Notes under the pieces: generated by a model | Database searches by the model: none | Told to the model about the DNA's origin: nothing | Seen by the model: the letters and a program-made list of their open reading frames with translations, nothing else | Shown: in pieces, positions 18,652 through 26,547 of the stretch | Layout: every line of letters begins with the position of its first letter | Numbering within the stretch: position 1 is the stretch's first letter | Assembly (NCBI GenBank): GCA_049965815.1 | Contig: JBMFVV010000010.1 | Location: 1-47,590 of the forward strand | Source: GCA-001856825 sp049965815 | GTDB taxonomy: Archaea; Thermoplasmatota; Thermoplasmata; Thermoplasmatales; GCA-001856825 | Length of the DNA: 47,590 nucleotides | Direction: 5' to 3' | Position numbers and translations under genes: made by a program

Positions 18652-18692
18652 ACCACAAATAATAATTTTTCAATTTCCTCATACGCACTGTA

Positions 18693-19436
18693 ATGTCACG
18701 ATTACCATACATCATCAAGCAATCTCATTTAGAAGCATCTAAATTCTTAACTAATGCAACCGCATTCAGGAAGGTGAAGAAGCCGGTAGAGCACGGTAAT
18801 GTTCTGACTTCCGTGATACTGGGCCTTTTCTCAATCATTACCGCAATAATAACACGGAAAGACTTCTACGTTGTACTGTTCTGGGTTCCTATATGGATGG
18901 GCCTATTCCTATATGATGTTCCGTTCAATAAAGTCTGGAAATCTAGAATTGACGTAATTTGGATGATTTTGATATTTTTGATTTCCATTTATTCTATAAA
19001 CGTCAATCTACTGTTGATAATACCTTACTTCATATTTTTGAGTGATTATGCTCTAAGGCTCTACCTCGCTTCGAGAAAGTTGAATTATGTGGGAACAATT
19101 CTTGGAATGCTTGCTTTTGTTCTCCTATTCGTTGAAACAGTCAACATATCCGGATTAAAGGAGATCTATTTATTGACGTCTCTTTTTATATATATGGTTG
19201 GGTCTGAGTTCACGGTAAACGCGTTTCTGTCCAAAAGGAAATTTCTTCTACTGTATGACGTAATACCAGTATTACTTTCTGTTCTGAATCCTGTTTTTTT
19301 GGTCTTTGCGCTATCACTCATAAGGATACCAGTCGCGATTAAGGCCAGAGGGATGAAAGTAATTGGTATCACGGAAACATCTCTCTTGCTGGCAGTGACA
19401 GTGCTCATTTCGTTGTTTTATCTACTTAGAATATGA
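18693..19436 (+). CDS. Unknown polytopic membrane protein
   Basis: The product is 247 residues with about eight hydrophobic helices (near 40-60, 62-77, 90-108, 108-124, 135-152, 158-175, 185-210, 222-245) and a basic N-terminal tail. The segment KKPVEHGNVLTSVILGL before the first helix faintly recalls the HG motif of YwiC-like membrane proteins. I see no catalytic motif and do not assign a function. It follows the MmgE/PrpD gene on the same strand, so it may share its transcript. Start is ATG at 18693. Confidence 0.65.
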   Translation: MSRLPYIIKQSHLEASKFLTNATAFRKVKKPVEHGNVLTSVILGLFSIITAIITRKDFYVVLFWVPIWMGLFLYDVPFNKVWKSRIDVIWMILIFLISIYSINVNLLLIIPYFIFLSDYALRLYLASRKLNYVGTILGMLAFVLLFVETVNISGLKEIYLLTSLFIYMVGSEFTVNAFLSKRKFLLLYDVIPVLLSVLNPVFLVFALSLIRIPVAIKARGMKVIGITETSLLLAVTVLISLFYLLRI

Positions 19437-19657
19437 ACTATCTGCGTAAGCCACCAATTCTGACCTGAAAAACTGTTTCTCGCCGCAAAAATCAATATGG
19501 TTGGTGAGGGGGAACATTGAAAGTAAGGCAGGAGAAATGGTTCTCGTTCATCCTGGGATTTTCGGGTAACTCGATGGGATAGTAAATGAATAACGGTGAA
19601 CACTATTCTATTATCAAAAATTATGAATCAAAAGAAATGAATGAATATAAAATAATT

Positions 19658-20944
19658 TTAGGCAAAGAGTGGCGCTTTTGATTCCTTAGCTGGTTTTGGT
19701 AGGGCGAAAGCTATCAGTACAGATAGTAAGCCTAGAACTAACATTGTCTCGAAAGCTACTGGAAGGTGAGAATATCTCCCAGTAATGTAAATACCAATTA
19801 CCAGAGGTCCTATGGCTTGTCCAGCTGTTCCTCCTAAGTTCCATACCAATCCATTACTCACGGTAGTCGAACCCCTAGGAACATAGTCTGATATCATTGA
19901 CATGAATATTGGGAATCCACTGAAGTTAAAGAACCCAAACAGAACAAGGGTTAAGATTGAAATGGGGCCTGTTGTCATTAGGTAAAGGAACATGAACAGT
20001 ACTGAGAATACAGTAGTAACAACCAATATCATTCGCTTATCATATCTTTCTACAAGTATACCTATGAGGAGCTGCCCCAAGATTCCTCCCGAGAACATCA
20101 GAGTCATCATAGTGCTAAGTCCCAGCGAAGTCCCGAGTCCCCTCACAAAGGTGAAGTATTCAGGTATCCAAGATACTATACTGAAGAATGCTAGGTTCCT
20201 GACCAGTGACATGATTGTTAGAAGTATTATTCCCATCGGAATTGTGGTTTTCAGCGTTGAAGTACTACTGACTCCATTTGAAGATGATTGACTCCTCGCG
20301 GACAAGGTATTTCTGGCATTCCTTTCTCTGCTAACGTACTCCCTCATGAACATATAAATGACAACCGCCAAAATTATTCCGACTACCCCGAAAAAGACTT
20401 CACTTGATATATTGGACAGTAACAGAATGCTTACAAGAACCAGGAGAGAGGGATATAATGCCCTACCGAGGCTTCCTGCAGACCCGTTTATGCCTAGATA
20501 CCTGCCAAGTCTATTCCCCTTGTAGTAGGACTGGAGGATTGCGGTACCTGTCGGGTGATAAAAAGACCCTCCAAATCCAGAAACAACAGAAGAAATTATT
20601 ACGAAAAATGAAACGAACGTATTTCCTAGTGCTAGTGAAAAGAGAAGTAGTCCAGAAGAGAGAATCAATATGCCGATAATCATCCCCCAAGACTGCAAAT
20701 GTCTGCGATCTATTGTCCTACCAAATATATTGGCACTAATTGCAGTGGAAACGTAGAAGGCTACCAAAGATGCCGTAATAAGAGCAGGGTCAATACCGTG
20801 GGCTGCTGCGATCAGATCTATTATCACAGGAACCAGAAAAACCATACCGTCATTAAGAAAATGACCGATAGAAGTTGCTATAAGCGGATAGCTTTTGTGC
20901 GAAGTCATACCAGAAACCGTAAAATCTGGATTATTCGTCATCAT
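19658..20944 (-). CDS. MFS transporter, probable efflux pump (Fsr-like)
   Basis: The product is 428 residues with about twelve hydrophobic helices and a polar linker rich in Ser near 215-230 between the two halves, as in major facilitator proteins. The opening GHFLNDGMVFLVP and the segment GFGGSFYHPTGTAIL near residue 125 resemble the fosmidomycin-resistance (Fsr) branch. A second conserved loop, LVERYDKRM, occurs in the second half. It would export a small molecule by proton exchange. It lies 13 bp after a methyltransferase gene and is divergent from a PadR regulator, which suggests a regulated detoxification unit. Substrate unknown. A run of G (GGGGGT) lies about 8 bases before the start. 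Confidence 0.85.
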   Translation of the reverse strand: MMTNNPDFTVSGMTSHKSYPLIATSIGHFLNDGMVFLVPVIIDLIAAAHGIDPALITASLVAFYVSTAISANIFGRTIDRRHLQSWGMIIGILILSSGLLLFSLALGNTFVSFFVIISSVVSGFGGSFYHPTGTAILQSYYKGNRLGRYLGINGSAGSLGRALYPSLLVLVSILLLSNISSEVFFGVVGIILAVVIYMFMREYVSRERNARNTLSARSQSSSNGVSSTSTLKTTIPMGIILLTIMSLVRNLAFFSIVSWIPEYFTFVRGLGTSLGLSTMMTLMFSGGILGQLLIGILVERYDKRMILVVTTVFSVLFMFLYLMTTGPISILTLVLFGFFNFSGFPIFMSMISDYVPRGSTTVSNGLVWNLGGTAGQAIGPLVIGIYITGRYSHLPVAFETMLVLGLLSVLIAFALPKPAKESKAPLFA

Positions 20945-20957
20945 TACCGAATACCCC

Positions 20958-21644
20958 CTATTTCATTTTCCTACGAAGAGACTGATGGGCTAGCAGGGTC
21001 TCTCTCGGGTCAGGCTTATCGACCTGCGCTTTATCCTGTTTTCTGAAGGTCAGGCAGTAGTGGTATTTGTCCGGACTGAAGTAATTAATCTCAGTAAATC
21101 CAGACCCAATAAAGAGTTCCCTGACATCGTCCTCACTCACCCTCAATGCGTAAGGCGGTCCGAACAGCGTTTCTATCCTCATCCAGTCTATGTCTACAAC
21201 AACTCCGGAAGGTTTCAGTAATCTCTTGATTTCGTTCACCAGCTCTTCCTTATCTACAACATTGTGGAGCATGTTCGCTAGAAAGAAGATGTCTATAGAT
21301 CCACCTGGGATGCCCGTTTTGGTAGCATCGGCCTGAACTGTCTTTATCAGTCCTCCTCGCATGTCCAGGTCTTTTACCTTCTCCTGCAGAGCAGATAGGG
21401 CATTGGCACTTTGGTCTACTGCATAAACAATACCGGATTCACCAACCAGTGTGGCCAATGGGATGCTGTAATAACCATCCCCGCAACCGAGATCAGCTAC
21501 GCTGAGCCCCTGATGCACCCCGATTCTTTTCAGGAAGGGAAGAGGGTCCTCCCTCTGTCTTCCGCCGAAATGATGTGAATGCATTCTTCTTTCACCAGAT
21601 GGTATTGTAACATGGTCGTCTAAATTGGAATTGTTTTGTTTCAT
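20958..21644 (-). CDS. Class I SAM-dependent methyltransferase
   Basis: The product is 228 residues with a clear SAM-binding motif I, VADLGCGDGYYS at about residues 49-60, motif II-type YAVDQSA, and a motif III region LLKPSGVVVDIDW. It falls into the broad UbiE/Methyltransf_11-like class; the target could be a small molecule, arsenical or quinone-like compound. The N-terminus has several His (MHSHHFGG), common in this class. It is the first gene of a two-gene unit with the MFS transporter and divergent from padR. Substrate is not deduced. Confidence 0.85.
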   Translation of the reverse strand: MKQNNSNLDDHVTIPSGERRMHSHHFGGRQREDPLPFLKRIGVHQGLSVADLGCGDGYYSIPLATLVGESGIVYAVDQSANALSALQEKVKDLDMRGGLIKTVQADATKTGIPGGSIDIFFLANMLHNVVDKEELVNEIKRLLKPSGVVVDIDWMRIETLFGPPYALRVSEDDVRELFIGSGFTEINYFSPDKYHYCLTFRKQDKAQVDKPDPRETLLAHQSLRRKMK

Positions 21645-21702
21645 TTGTATAAGTAAGTAATTAATCTATAAATATTTAATCTGTGATGCTATTAGTGGTA
21701 CG
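21645..21702. promoter_or_regulatory. Shared promoter/operator between padR-like gene and methyltransferase-MFS unit
   Basis: Only 58 bp separate the two divergent start codons. The AT-rich core carries TTAATCT twice in direct orientation (21661-21667 and 21676-21682) around the palindrome TAAATATTTA (21669-21678). Both promoters must overlap here, so a PadR dimer bound to this core could control both directions. The TATA boxes cannot be told apart from the operator by eye. Confidence 0.5.
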
Positions 21703-22035
21703 ATGACTACTCAGGAGAAGGTCCTTAAGGGAATTACCACGCTGTTGATCCTGAGAAATTTGTGGAAGTCTCCATCTCACGGATATGTGCTGCAGAAGGA
21801 GATATCTGCTGAACTGAAGCAGAATTTGCCTGCAGGGGCGATTTACATCCTACTGAAGAATCTTGAAAGGAAAAAACTCATAAGCAGGGGAGAAAAAATA
21901 GAAGTGAATGGACGGGTGATCAGTCAATACGTCATTACCCCGGAAGGCAAACGGTTTCTGAAGAGACATATTGTCCCCCTTGAAACAGTCGAAGGAGTTC
22001 TTGGCGATCTTATAAATGACATAAAAAAAATATAG
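21703..22035 (+). CDS. PadR family transcriptional regulator
   Basis: The product is 110 residues, a compact PadR winged helix. It reads LLILRNLWKSPSHGYVLQKEI in the first helices, then AGAIYILLKNLERKKLISRG for the recognition helix and wing start, and ISQYVITPEGKRFL for the wing and closing helix. PadR proteins repress efflux or detoxification genes and release DNA on binding a ligand. Its divergent neighbours, a methyltransferase and an MFS pump, are typical targets. The dimerisation helix at the C-terminus is short. Confidence 0.9.
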   Translation: MTTQEKVLKGITTLLILRNLWKSPSHGYVLQKEISAELKQNLPAGAIYILLKNLERKKLISRGEKIEVNGRVISQYVITPEGKRFLKRHIVPLETVEGVLGDLINDIKKI

Positions 22036-22162
22036 TGTCACATCAGTTATAGTAGAAAACTGCTACGAAGTACGAGCGTCATCCTACAAAGCGGGCAACA
22101 TTATTTTCTAAATGTTTCATGCGCTAATACCGATATACAAGATATCTAATATTGATATGGTA

Positions 22163-22237
22163 TGGGACCGCCGAGATTTGAACTCGGGTCACCAACACCC
22201 CAAGCTGGTAGGATGGTCCAATCTACCCTACGGTCCC
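22163..22237 (-). tRNA. tRNA-Pro (anticodon GGG)
   Basis: The minus strand folds into a full cloverleaf. The acceptor stem GGGACCG pairs perfectly with CGGTCCC (22164-22170 with 22231-22237) and the discriminator base is A. The T arm contains GAGTTCAAATCTC. The anticodon stem encloses the loop TTGGGGT, giving anticodon GGG (codon CCC and, by wobble, CCU). No intron is seen and CCA is not encoded. It begins one base after the stop codon of rpoN and must be cut from the same transcript by RNase P, unless it has its own promoter inside rpoN. Confidence 0.93.
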
Positions 22238-22238
22238 C

Positions 22239-22460
22239 CTAATCAAAGGGTAATATTTCCTCTAGGAGTTCAGCATTTGACAGGATCATCCTTCTGCAGC
22301 AATATCTTGTCACATTGAGATCGTCCAAGATTGCCGAGATCTCTTCAGACGTTGCTTCCCTGTTCTTGGATTTCCTAATCTCTTCTACCTTATTCGTAAA
22401 GCGAACGTAGTCTGATCCAATGACCCTTCCACAGCTGAAACATCTAACTGGTATAATCAT
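22239..22460 (-). CDS. rpoN: DNA-directed RNA polymerase subunit N (RPB10)
   Basis: The product is 73 residues, the usual size. It has the zinc site of the family: CFSCG at residues 7-11 and the adjacent pair Cys54-Cys55 in RYCCRRM. The start MIIPVRCFSCGRV is diagnostic. A longer open frame exists upstream but it only overlaps rps9 in another frame; AGGTGA sits 6 bases before the ATG at 22460. RpoN helps join the alpha-like D/L platform to the large subunits. It is the last protein gene of the eL18-uL13-uS9 operon, as in many archaea. Confidence 0.96.
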   Translation of the reverse strand: MIIPVRCFSCGRVIGSDYVRFTNKVEEIRKSKNREATSEEISAILDDLNVTRYCCRRMILSNAELLEEILPFD

Positions 22461-22464
22461 TTTT

Positions 22465-22860
22465 TCACCTGTACGACTTCTGCTTCTTCTTCCTTGCTCC
22501 GGTTCCTCCGGGCTTCTTTGGTAGTTTCTTTCTGACGTCGTTAACGAGTAATGCTCTGTCGTACTCCTTGAATGTCTTCTCCAGGTCCTGATCTTTGAAG
22601 AAGTCAACCAGTGCCCTTGAAATTGCAGTCCTGGCTGCTTCTGCCTGGCCAATCACCCCTCCCCCTTTCATGTTGACTGAAATATCGATCTTTGAAATTT
22701 TGTCTCCTGCTAGCATTACGGGTTCCATCATTTTGAGTTTTGCGAGTTCTGGTTGGTATATCTCTATAGGAACGCCATTTACTCTTATCCTACCCTTACC
22801 CTCCTTGATTGTCGCTCTTGCAACTGCTGTTTTCCTGGCCCCACTACTCTCAATTACCAT
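22465..22860 (-). CDS. rps9: Ribosomal protein uS9
   Basis: The product is 131 residues. It has the family opening SGARKTAVARATIKEGKGRI, the central GGGVIGQAEAARTAISRAL, and the basic C-terminal tail ending in KKKQKSYR, whose last Arg reaches the P-site tRNA in the ribosome. The start ATG at 22860 lies inside the end of the uL13 gene (11 bp overlap), so translation is coupled. Four bases separate its stop from rpoN. Confidence 0.97.
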   Translation of the reverse strand: MVIESSGARKTAVARATIKEGKGRIRVNGVPIEIYQPELAKLKMMEPVMLAGDKISKIDISVNMKGGGVIGQAEAARTAISRALVDFFKDQDLEKTFKEYDRALLVNDVRKKLPKKPGGTGARKKKQKSYR

Positions 22861-23281
22861 CTGCTATCACTTTTGACCCCAGTTCTTTGCAGATATCATA
22901 GAGGGTTATAACATTTGCAACATGTTTATTTTGATATTCATCCAACTTCTCCAGTTCCTTCCCCTTAAAGTCCTTGGGGACGCCTATATAAACCCTCAGT
23001 TTCTTAAATGCATTTTTCCCCTTTGAATATTTCATTGGAAGCATCCCTCTTACTGTCCTTCTGAAGATCCTATCTGCCTCTTTCGGGTACCTTGGCCCTT
23101 TCCTTACAGACCCTACATCTCTCTCCATCTTGTATCTCTCTATTGTGTACCTTTTCCTTCCAGAGACGACTGCCTTTTCAGCATTTACAACCACGATCTC
23201 GTCATTCTTGGTCAGCAGTTCCTTTGCAAGGTAGGACGATGCCCTTCCAAGAACCAAATTACTACCATCTATTATTCTAAT
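22850..23281 (-). CDS. rpl13: Ribosomal protein uL13, probable non-AUG start
   Basis: The body is a clear archaeal uL13: VLGRASSYLAKELL near the start, then VVNAEKAVVSG and the FRRTVRGMLP motif. A TTG at 23257 would give 135 residues but would delete the conserved RIIDGSN stretch that precedes VLGR. That stretch is encoded in frame just upstream, between the eL18 stop (23288-23290) and the TTG, with no ATG, GTG or TTG in it. The best start is ATT at 23279-23281, with GGTGAT (23287-23292) five bases before it. This gives 143 residues. The SD motif includes the stop codon of eL18. Confidence 0.93.
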   Translation of the reverse strand: MRIIDGSNLVLGRASSYLAKELLTKNDEIVVVNAEKAVVSGRKRYTIERYKMERDVGSVRKGPRYPKEADRIFRRTVRGMLPMKYSKGKNAFKKLRVYIGVPKDFKGKELEKLDEYQNKHVANVITLYDICKELGSKVIADGN

Positions 23282-23286
23282 ATCAC

Positions 23287-23292
23287 ATCACC
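23287..23292 (-). promoter_or_regulatory. Shine-Dalgarno motif supporting an AUU start for uL13
   Basis: Read on the minus strand this is GGTGAT, complementary to the 3' end expected for archaeal 16S rRNA. It overlaps the TGA of eL18 and lies five bases from the proposed ATT start of uL13. Similar GGTGAT or AGGTGA motifs precede rpoN, dnaG, kdpA and the PDCD5-like gene in this window, so the spacing is credible. Confidence 0.5.
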
Positions 23293-23644
23293 CTATTATC
23301 TTAACTTTAGTTCCCTTTGAATTTTCGCTCATCAATTCCTTGAGTGTCATTGCCTTTCCGCCCGCTTCCTCTATTTTTGAACGTGCAGATTTAGAAAAGT
23401 ATAAAGCGGCAACCCTTACAGGTTCCTCTATTCTTCCTGAACCGAGGACGACGCCAGGAACCACCACAGTTTCGTCTGTTGCTGCGAATCGGGATATCTT
23501 TCCTATATTTACTTCCGCAAGATTGTCTTTGGATTTTCTGATTCTCTTAGCGATATCGTCCCAGAACCTTGAATCGTTTTCTAACGCTGTCTTCTTCATC
23601 TCCAAAGCAAGTTTTTCCCTTTCATCTTTTTCGTTTACGCCCAT
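23288..23644 (-). CDS. rpl18e: Ribosomal protein eL18 (L18e)
   Basis: The product is 118 residues, typical for archaeal eL18, a relative of bacterial L15. Visible signs are FWDDIAKRIRKSKDN, NIGKISRFA, the VVPGVVLGSGRIEEPVRVAAL core and a C-terminal strand KGTKVKIIG. It is the first gene of the operon eL18-uL13-uS9-rpoN-tRNA-Pro. An AGGTG motif precedes the ATG at 23644. Confidence 0.96.
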   Translation of the reverse strand: MGVNEKDEREKLALEMKKTALENDSRFWDDIAKRIRKSKDNLAEVNIGKISRFAATDETVVVPGVVLGSGRIEEPVRVAALYFSKSARSKIEEAGGKAMTLKELMSENSKGTKVKIIG

Positions 23645-23691
23645 TTATCAAGCACCTGGGTTGGAAGGTATGAATTAACTATTAATAAACC

Positions 23692-24498
23692 TTATCGGCT
23701 TTTAGCAAGTGCCAATGCATTCTTAAGTATTTCCACGCTGGTAACAGCTCCCACTCCCCCAGGGACCGAGGTATAATCCACCAAACTGTTCTCCACGTCC
23801 GGTTCGTAATCTCCTTTCACCTTCCCGTCCACGACGTTTATGCCGATGTCCACCACCACCTTTTTGCTTTTTATGGACGATGCCTTGAGATATCCCGGAT
23901 TTGCAACAGCTAGGAACACGATATCGCTTTCGTCAATCAATTTTTCCATGTTTTGTGACTTGCTGTGTGCAATTGTGACAGTGGCATCCCTGTTCAACAG
24001 TAGCTGTGAAAGAGGTCTACCAACGGTTACGGACCTGTTTATGATAAGTGCATTCTTTCCCTTGAGATCTACATTGTAATACAGTAGAATGTCTATTGAT
24101 GCCTGCGGCGTAGCAGGAGCTATCCCCGCACTTCCAAAGTACAGGTACCCCATATTCTGGTAAGTTACGCAATCAGCGTCTTTGTCAGGGTCCAGTGCCT
24201 CTGAGACCATATCATTAGTTATTCCCTTTGGGAAGGGTCTTCCTATTATGACAGCATCCACCGAGTTATCATTATTGAGTTTTTCAATGGTACTGATAAG
24301 GTCATCACCCTTTATGACCAATGGTGTGAAATCTATACCAACTTTCTCTGCATTTCTCTTTATGCTGTTGAAGTAGACTATTGACTCCTGATCTTCTTCG
24401 TATGCAACGGAGACCATCTTAACTTTTCCAAAATCAGCTACGCCTTCCTTCACTTCATCCAGCAAGCGTTTTGCAATAGGTCTGCCATCCAGAATCAT
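23692..24498 (-). CDS. folD: FolD-like methylenetetrahydrofolate dehydrogenase, altered cyclohydrolase site
   Basis: The product is 268 residues, slightly shorter than most FolD. The NADP domain is clear: INRSVTVGRPLSQLLL and VVVDIGINVVDG, then the closing TSVPGGVGAVTS. The usual bifunctional enzyme oxidises methylene-THF and hydrolyses methenyl-THF. In the active-site stretch starting YFNSIKRN at residue 42, the position of the catalytic Lys (Lys56 of human and E. coli enzymes) is Ile46, with a Lys one residue later. The segment normally reading QLPLP is GRPFP (Gly86), so the cyclohydrolase Gln is also missing. The Asp in DKDAD (109) is kept. It may therefore be mainly a dehydrogenase. It is divergent from lonB. 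Confidence 0.9.
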   Translation of the reverse strand: MILDGRPIAKRLLDEVKEGVADFGKVKMVSVAYEEDQESIVYFNSIKRNAEKVGIDFTPLVIKGDDLISTIEKLNNDNSVDAVIIGRPFPKGITNDMVSEALDPDKDADCVTYQNMGYLYFGSAGIAPATPQASIDILLYYNVDLKGKNALIINRSVTVGRPLSQLLLNRDATVTIAHSKSQNMEKLIDESDIVFLAVANPGYLKASSIKSKKVVVDIGINVVDGKVKGDYEPDVENSLVDYTSVPGGVGAVTSVEILKNALALAKSR

Positions 24499-24593
24499 GG
24501 GGGTTAATTCTCTTCAAGAATTAAACCTAATCTGAAATGATAATTTTGAATATCAACAAAACCCTTAATTACCGATTTTCACTTGCGTACCGA

Positions 24594-26531
24594 ATGGACG
24601 AATTAGCTGAATGGATAAAGTCTAAAGGAGTCAACACAACTAATGACATCAAGATACCTGAGAAGCTAGTTGACCAAGTAATTGGTCAAGATCAAGGAGT
24701 AGAGGTCATAAAAAGGGCTGCTAAGCAGAAGCGACATGTTATACTGATCGGAGAACCAGGAACGGGGAAATCAATGCTAGCACAGTCCATGACCGATTTC
24801 ATTCCAAAGGAAGAACTGGAGGATATATTAGTATTCCATAACCCTGAAGACCCAAATCGCCCAAAGATTGTTACCGTTCCAGCCGGAAAGGGGAAGGAGA
24901 TAACAAAGGACTACCAAAAGAGGGCTGATCAGGAGAAGACTGAGAGAACAAGAAGCGTCAGAATTCTCGTGATATTTATAGTTATAATTGGCCTGATCTT
25001 TGCGTTCATAAACTATCCCACCACTCACTCCATAGACTCAACACCCATATTTTTGGCAATAATGGCTGCTGCGTTTCTCTACATCGCTCTCAATATGGGT
25101 CCAGTCGCTAGAGAAGACAAGACTTTGGTGCCTAAGCTTCTTGTAGGGCACGACAAGGATGACAAGCCACCCTTCATAGATTCTACTGGCGCTCAAGCCG
25201 GAGCTCTTCTCGGAGACGTGAGGCACGATCCCTTCCAGTCTGGAGGACTTGAAACACCTGCTCACTTAAGGGTTGAGGCAGGTAATATACACAAGGCAGA
25301 CAAGGGTGTTCTATTCATCGATGAAATCAACACTCTCAGGATGGAGAGTCAACAGAGTCTATTGACTGCAATGCAGGAGAAGAAGTACACGATATCCGGT
25401 CAGAGCGAAAGGTCAGCTGGTGCACTGGTTCAGACAGAAATGGTTCCGTGTGATTTCATTCTTGTAGCATCCGGAAACCTTGATGCCTTACAGGGCATGC
25501 ATCCCGCTCTAAGGTCCAGAATCAGAGGATATGGTTACGAAGTTTACATGAACACCACGATGGACGACACCGAGGAGAACAGGGAAAAGGTCATGAGGTT
25601 CGTCAGTCAGGAGGTGTCGAAGGATAAGAAGATCCCAGCCTTTGATTATACTGCCATAGCAGAGGTAATTAGGGAAGCACAGAAGAGGGCAGGAAGAAAG
25701 GGAAAGATAACATTGAGACTCAGGGAAATGGGTGGCTTGATCAGGATAGCCGGAGATCTTGCCGTACAGGCAGGATCATCTATAGTGACAAGTGATCATG
25801 TGATCAAGGCGAAGGTCAAGGCTAGGCCACTCGAACAGCAAATTGCGGATAAACACATAGAAGCGTATAAGAATTACAGCACTTTCTTGAATGAGGGATA
25901 TTCTATAGGCATAGTCAATGGACTTGCGGTCTTCAGTGCGGGGTCCGGTATGGCTGAGTACTCTGGAATAGTGATGCCTGTTGCTGCTGAGGTAACTCCT
26001 GCACAGGAGAAGGAAAGCGGGAAAGTAATTGCAACGGGTAAACTTGGAGAAATCGCTAAGGAAGCTGTACAAAATGTCTCTGCAGTAATAAAGAAATATA
26101 CAGGCCAGGATATAGCAAATCACGATGTCCACATCCAATTCATAGGAAGCTATGAGGGTGTCGAAGGGGATTCTGCGAGTATAACGATTGCCACTGCAGT
26201 TGTTTCTGCAATGGAGGGAATACCCGTAGACCAGTCATTTGCAATGACAGGGTCGCTATCGATCAGAGGACAGGTGCTTCCAGTGGGCGGAGTTACTGCA
26301 AAGGTCGAAGCTGCAATAGAGGCCGGATTCAAGAATGTGATTGTTCCTGAAAGCAACAAGGGGGACATCGTTCTTGAGGAGACGCAGAGAGCAAAGATAC
26401 AGATACACGTTGTAAAAACGATAACAGATGTCCTCAATCTGGTGCTCGCTTCTACTAAGTCCAAGACTTCATTGCTTTCAAAGTTTGATCTTGCTGTATC
26501 TACTGGAAAGGTGATGGTCAATCCCAGTTGA
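24594..26531 (+). CDS. lonB: Membrane-bound ATP-dependent protease LonB
   Basis: I choose ATG 24594 (645 residues; MDELAEWIKS) since a TTAATT-like box sits about 25-30 bp upstream and suggests a leaderless message; an ATG at 24537 would add 19 residues. The AAA+ domain has Walker A GEPGTGKS at 53-60. Two hydrophobic helices, near residues 123-142 and 149-165, are inserted in it and anchor the enzyme to the inner face of the membrane, as in other archaeal LonB. The Walker B/sensor region LFIDEINTL follows. The protease domain has catalytic Ser527 (EGDSAS) and Lys570 (GGVTAKVEAA), 43 residues apart as in known LonB. It degrades unfolded and membrane proteins. Confidence 0.96.
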   Translation: MDELAEWIKSKGVNTTNDIKIPEKLVDQVIGQDQGVEVIKRAAKQKRHVILIGEPGTGKSMLAQSMTDFIPKEELEDILVFHNPEDPNRPKIVTVPAGKGKEITKDYQKRADQEKTERTRSVRILVIFIVIIGLIFAFINYPTTHSIDSTPIFLAIMAAAFLYIALNMGPVAREDKTLVPKLLVGHDKDDKPPFIDSTGAQAGALLGDVRHDPFQSGGLETPAHLRVEAGNIHKADKGVLFIDEINTLRMESQQSLLTAMQEKKYTISGQSERSAGALVQTEMVPCDFILVASGNLDALQGMHPALRSRIRGYGYEVYMNTTMDDTEENREKVMRFVSQEVSKDKKIPAFDYTAIAEVIREAQKRAGRKGKITLRLREMGGLIRIAGDLAVQAGSSIVTSDHVIKAKVKARPLEQQIADKHIEAYKNYSTFLNEGYSIGIVNGLAVFSAGSGMAEYSGIVMPVAAEVTPAQEKESGKVIATGKLGEIAKEAVQNVSAVIKKYTGQDIANHDVHIQFIGSYEGVEGDSASITIATAVVSAMEGIPVDQSFAMTGSLSIRGQVLPVGGVTAKVEAAIEAGFKNVIVPESNKGDIVLEETQRAKIQIHVVKTITDVLNLVLASTKSKTSLLSKFDLAVSTGKVMVNPS

Positions 26532-26547
26532 CCTAACCTATTATTTT

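Noticed and set aside
22461..22652. Upstream extension of the rpoN frame
   Set aside because: It only runs through rps9 in another frame; the family start MIIPVRCFSCG with AGGTGA before it fixes the start at 22460.
24537..24593. Upstream ATG adding 19 residues to LonB
   Set aside because: A TATA-like box lies within this stretch and the downstream ATG gives a typical leaderless start; the earlier start remains possible but less likely.
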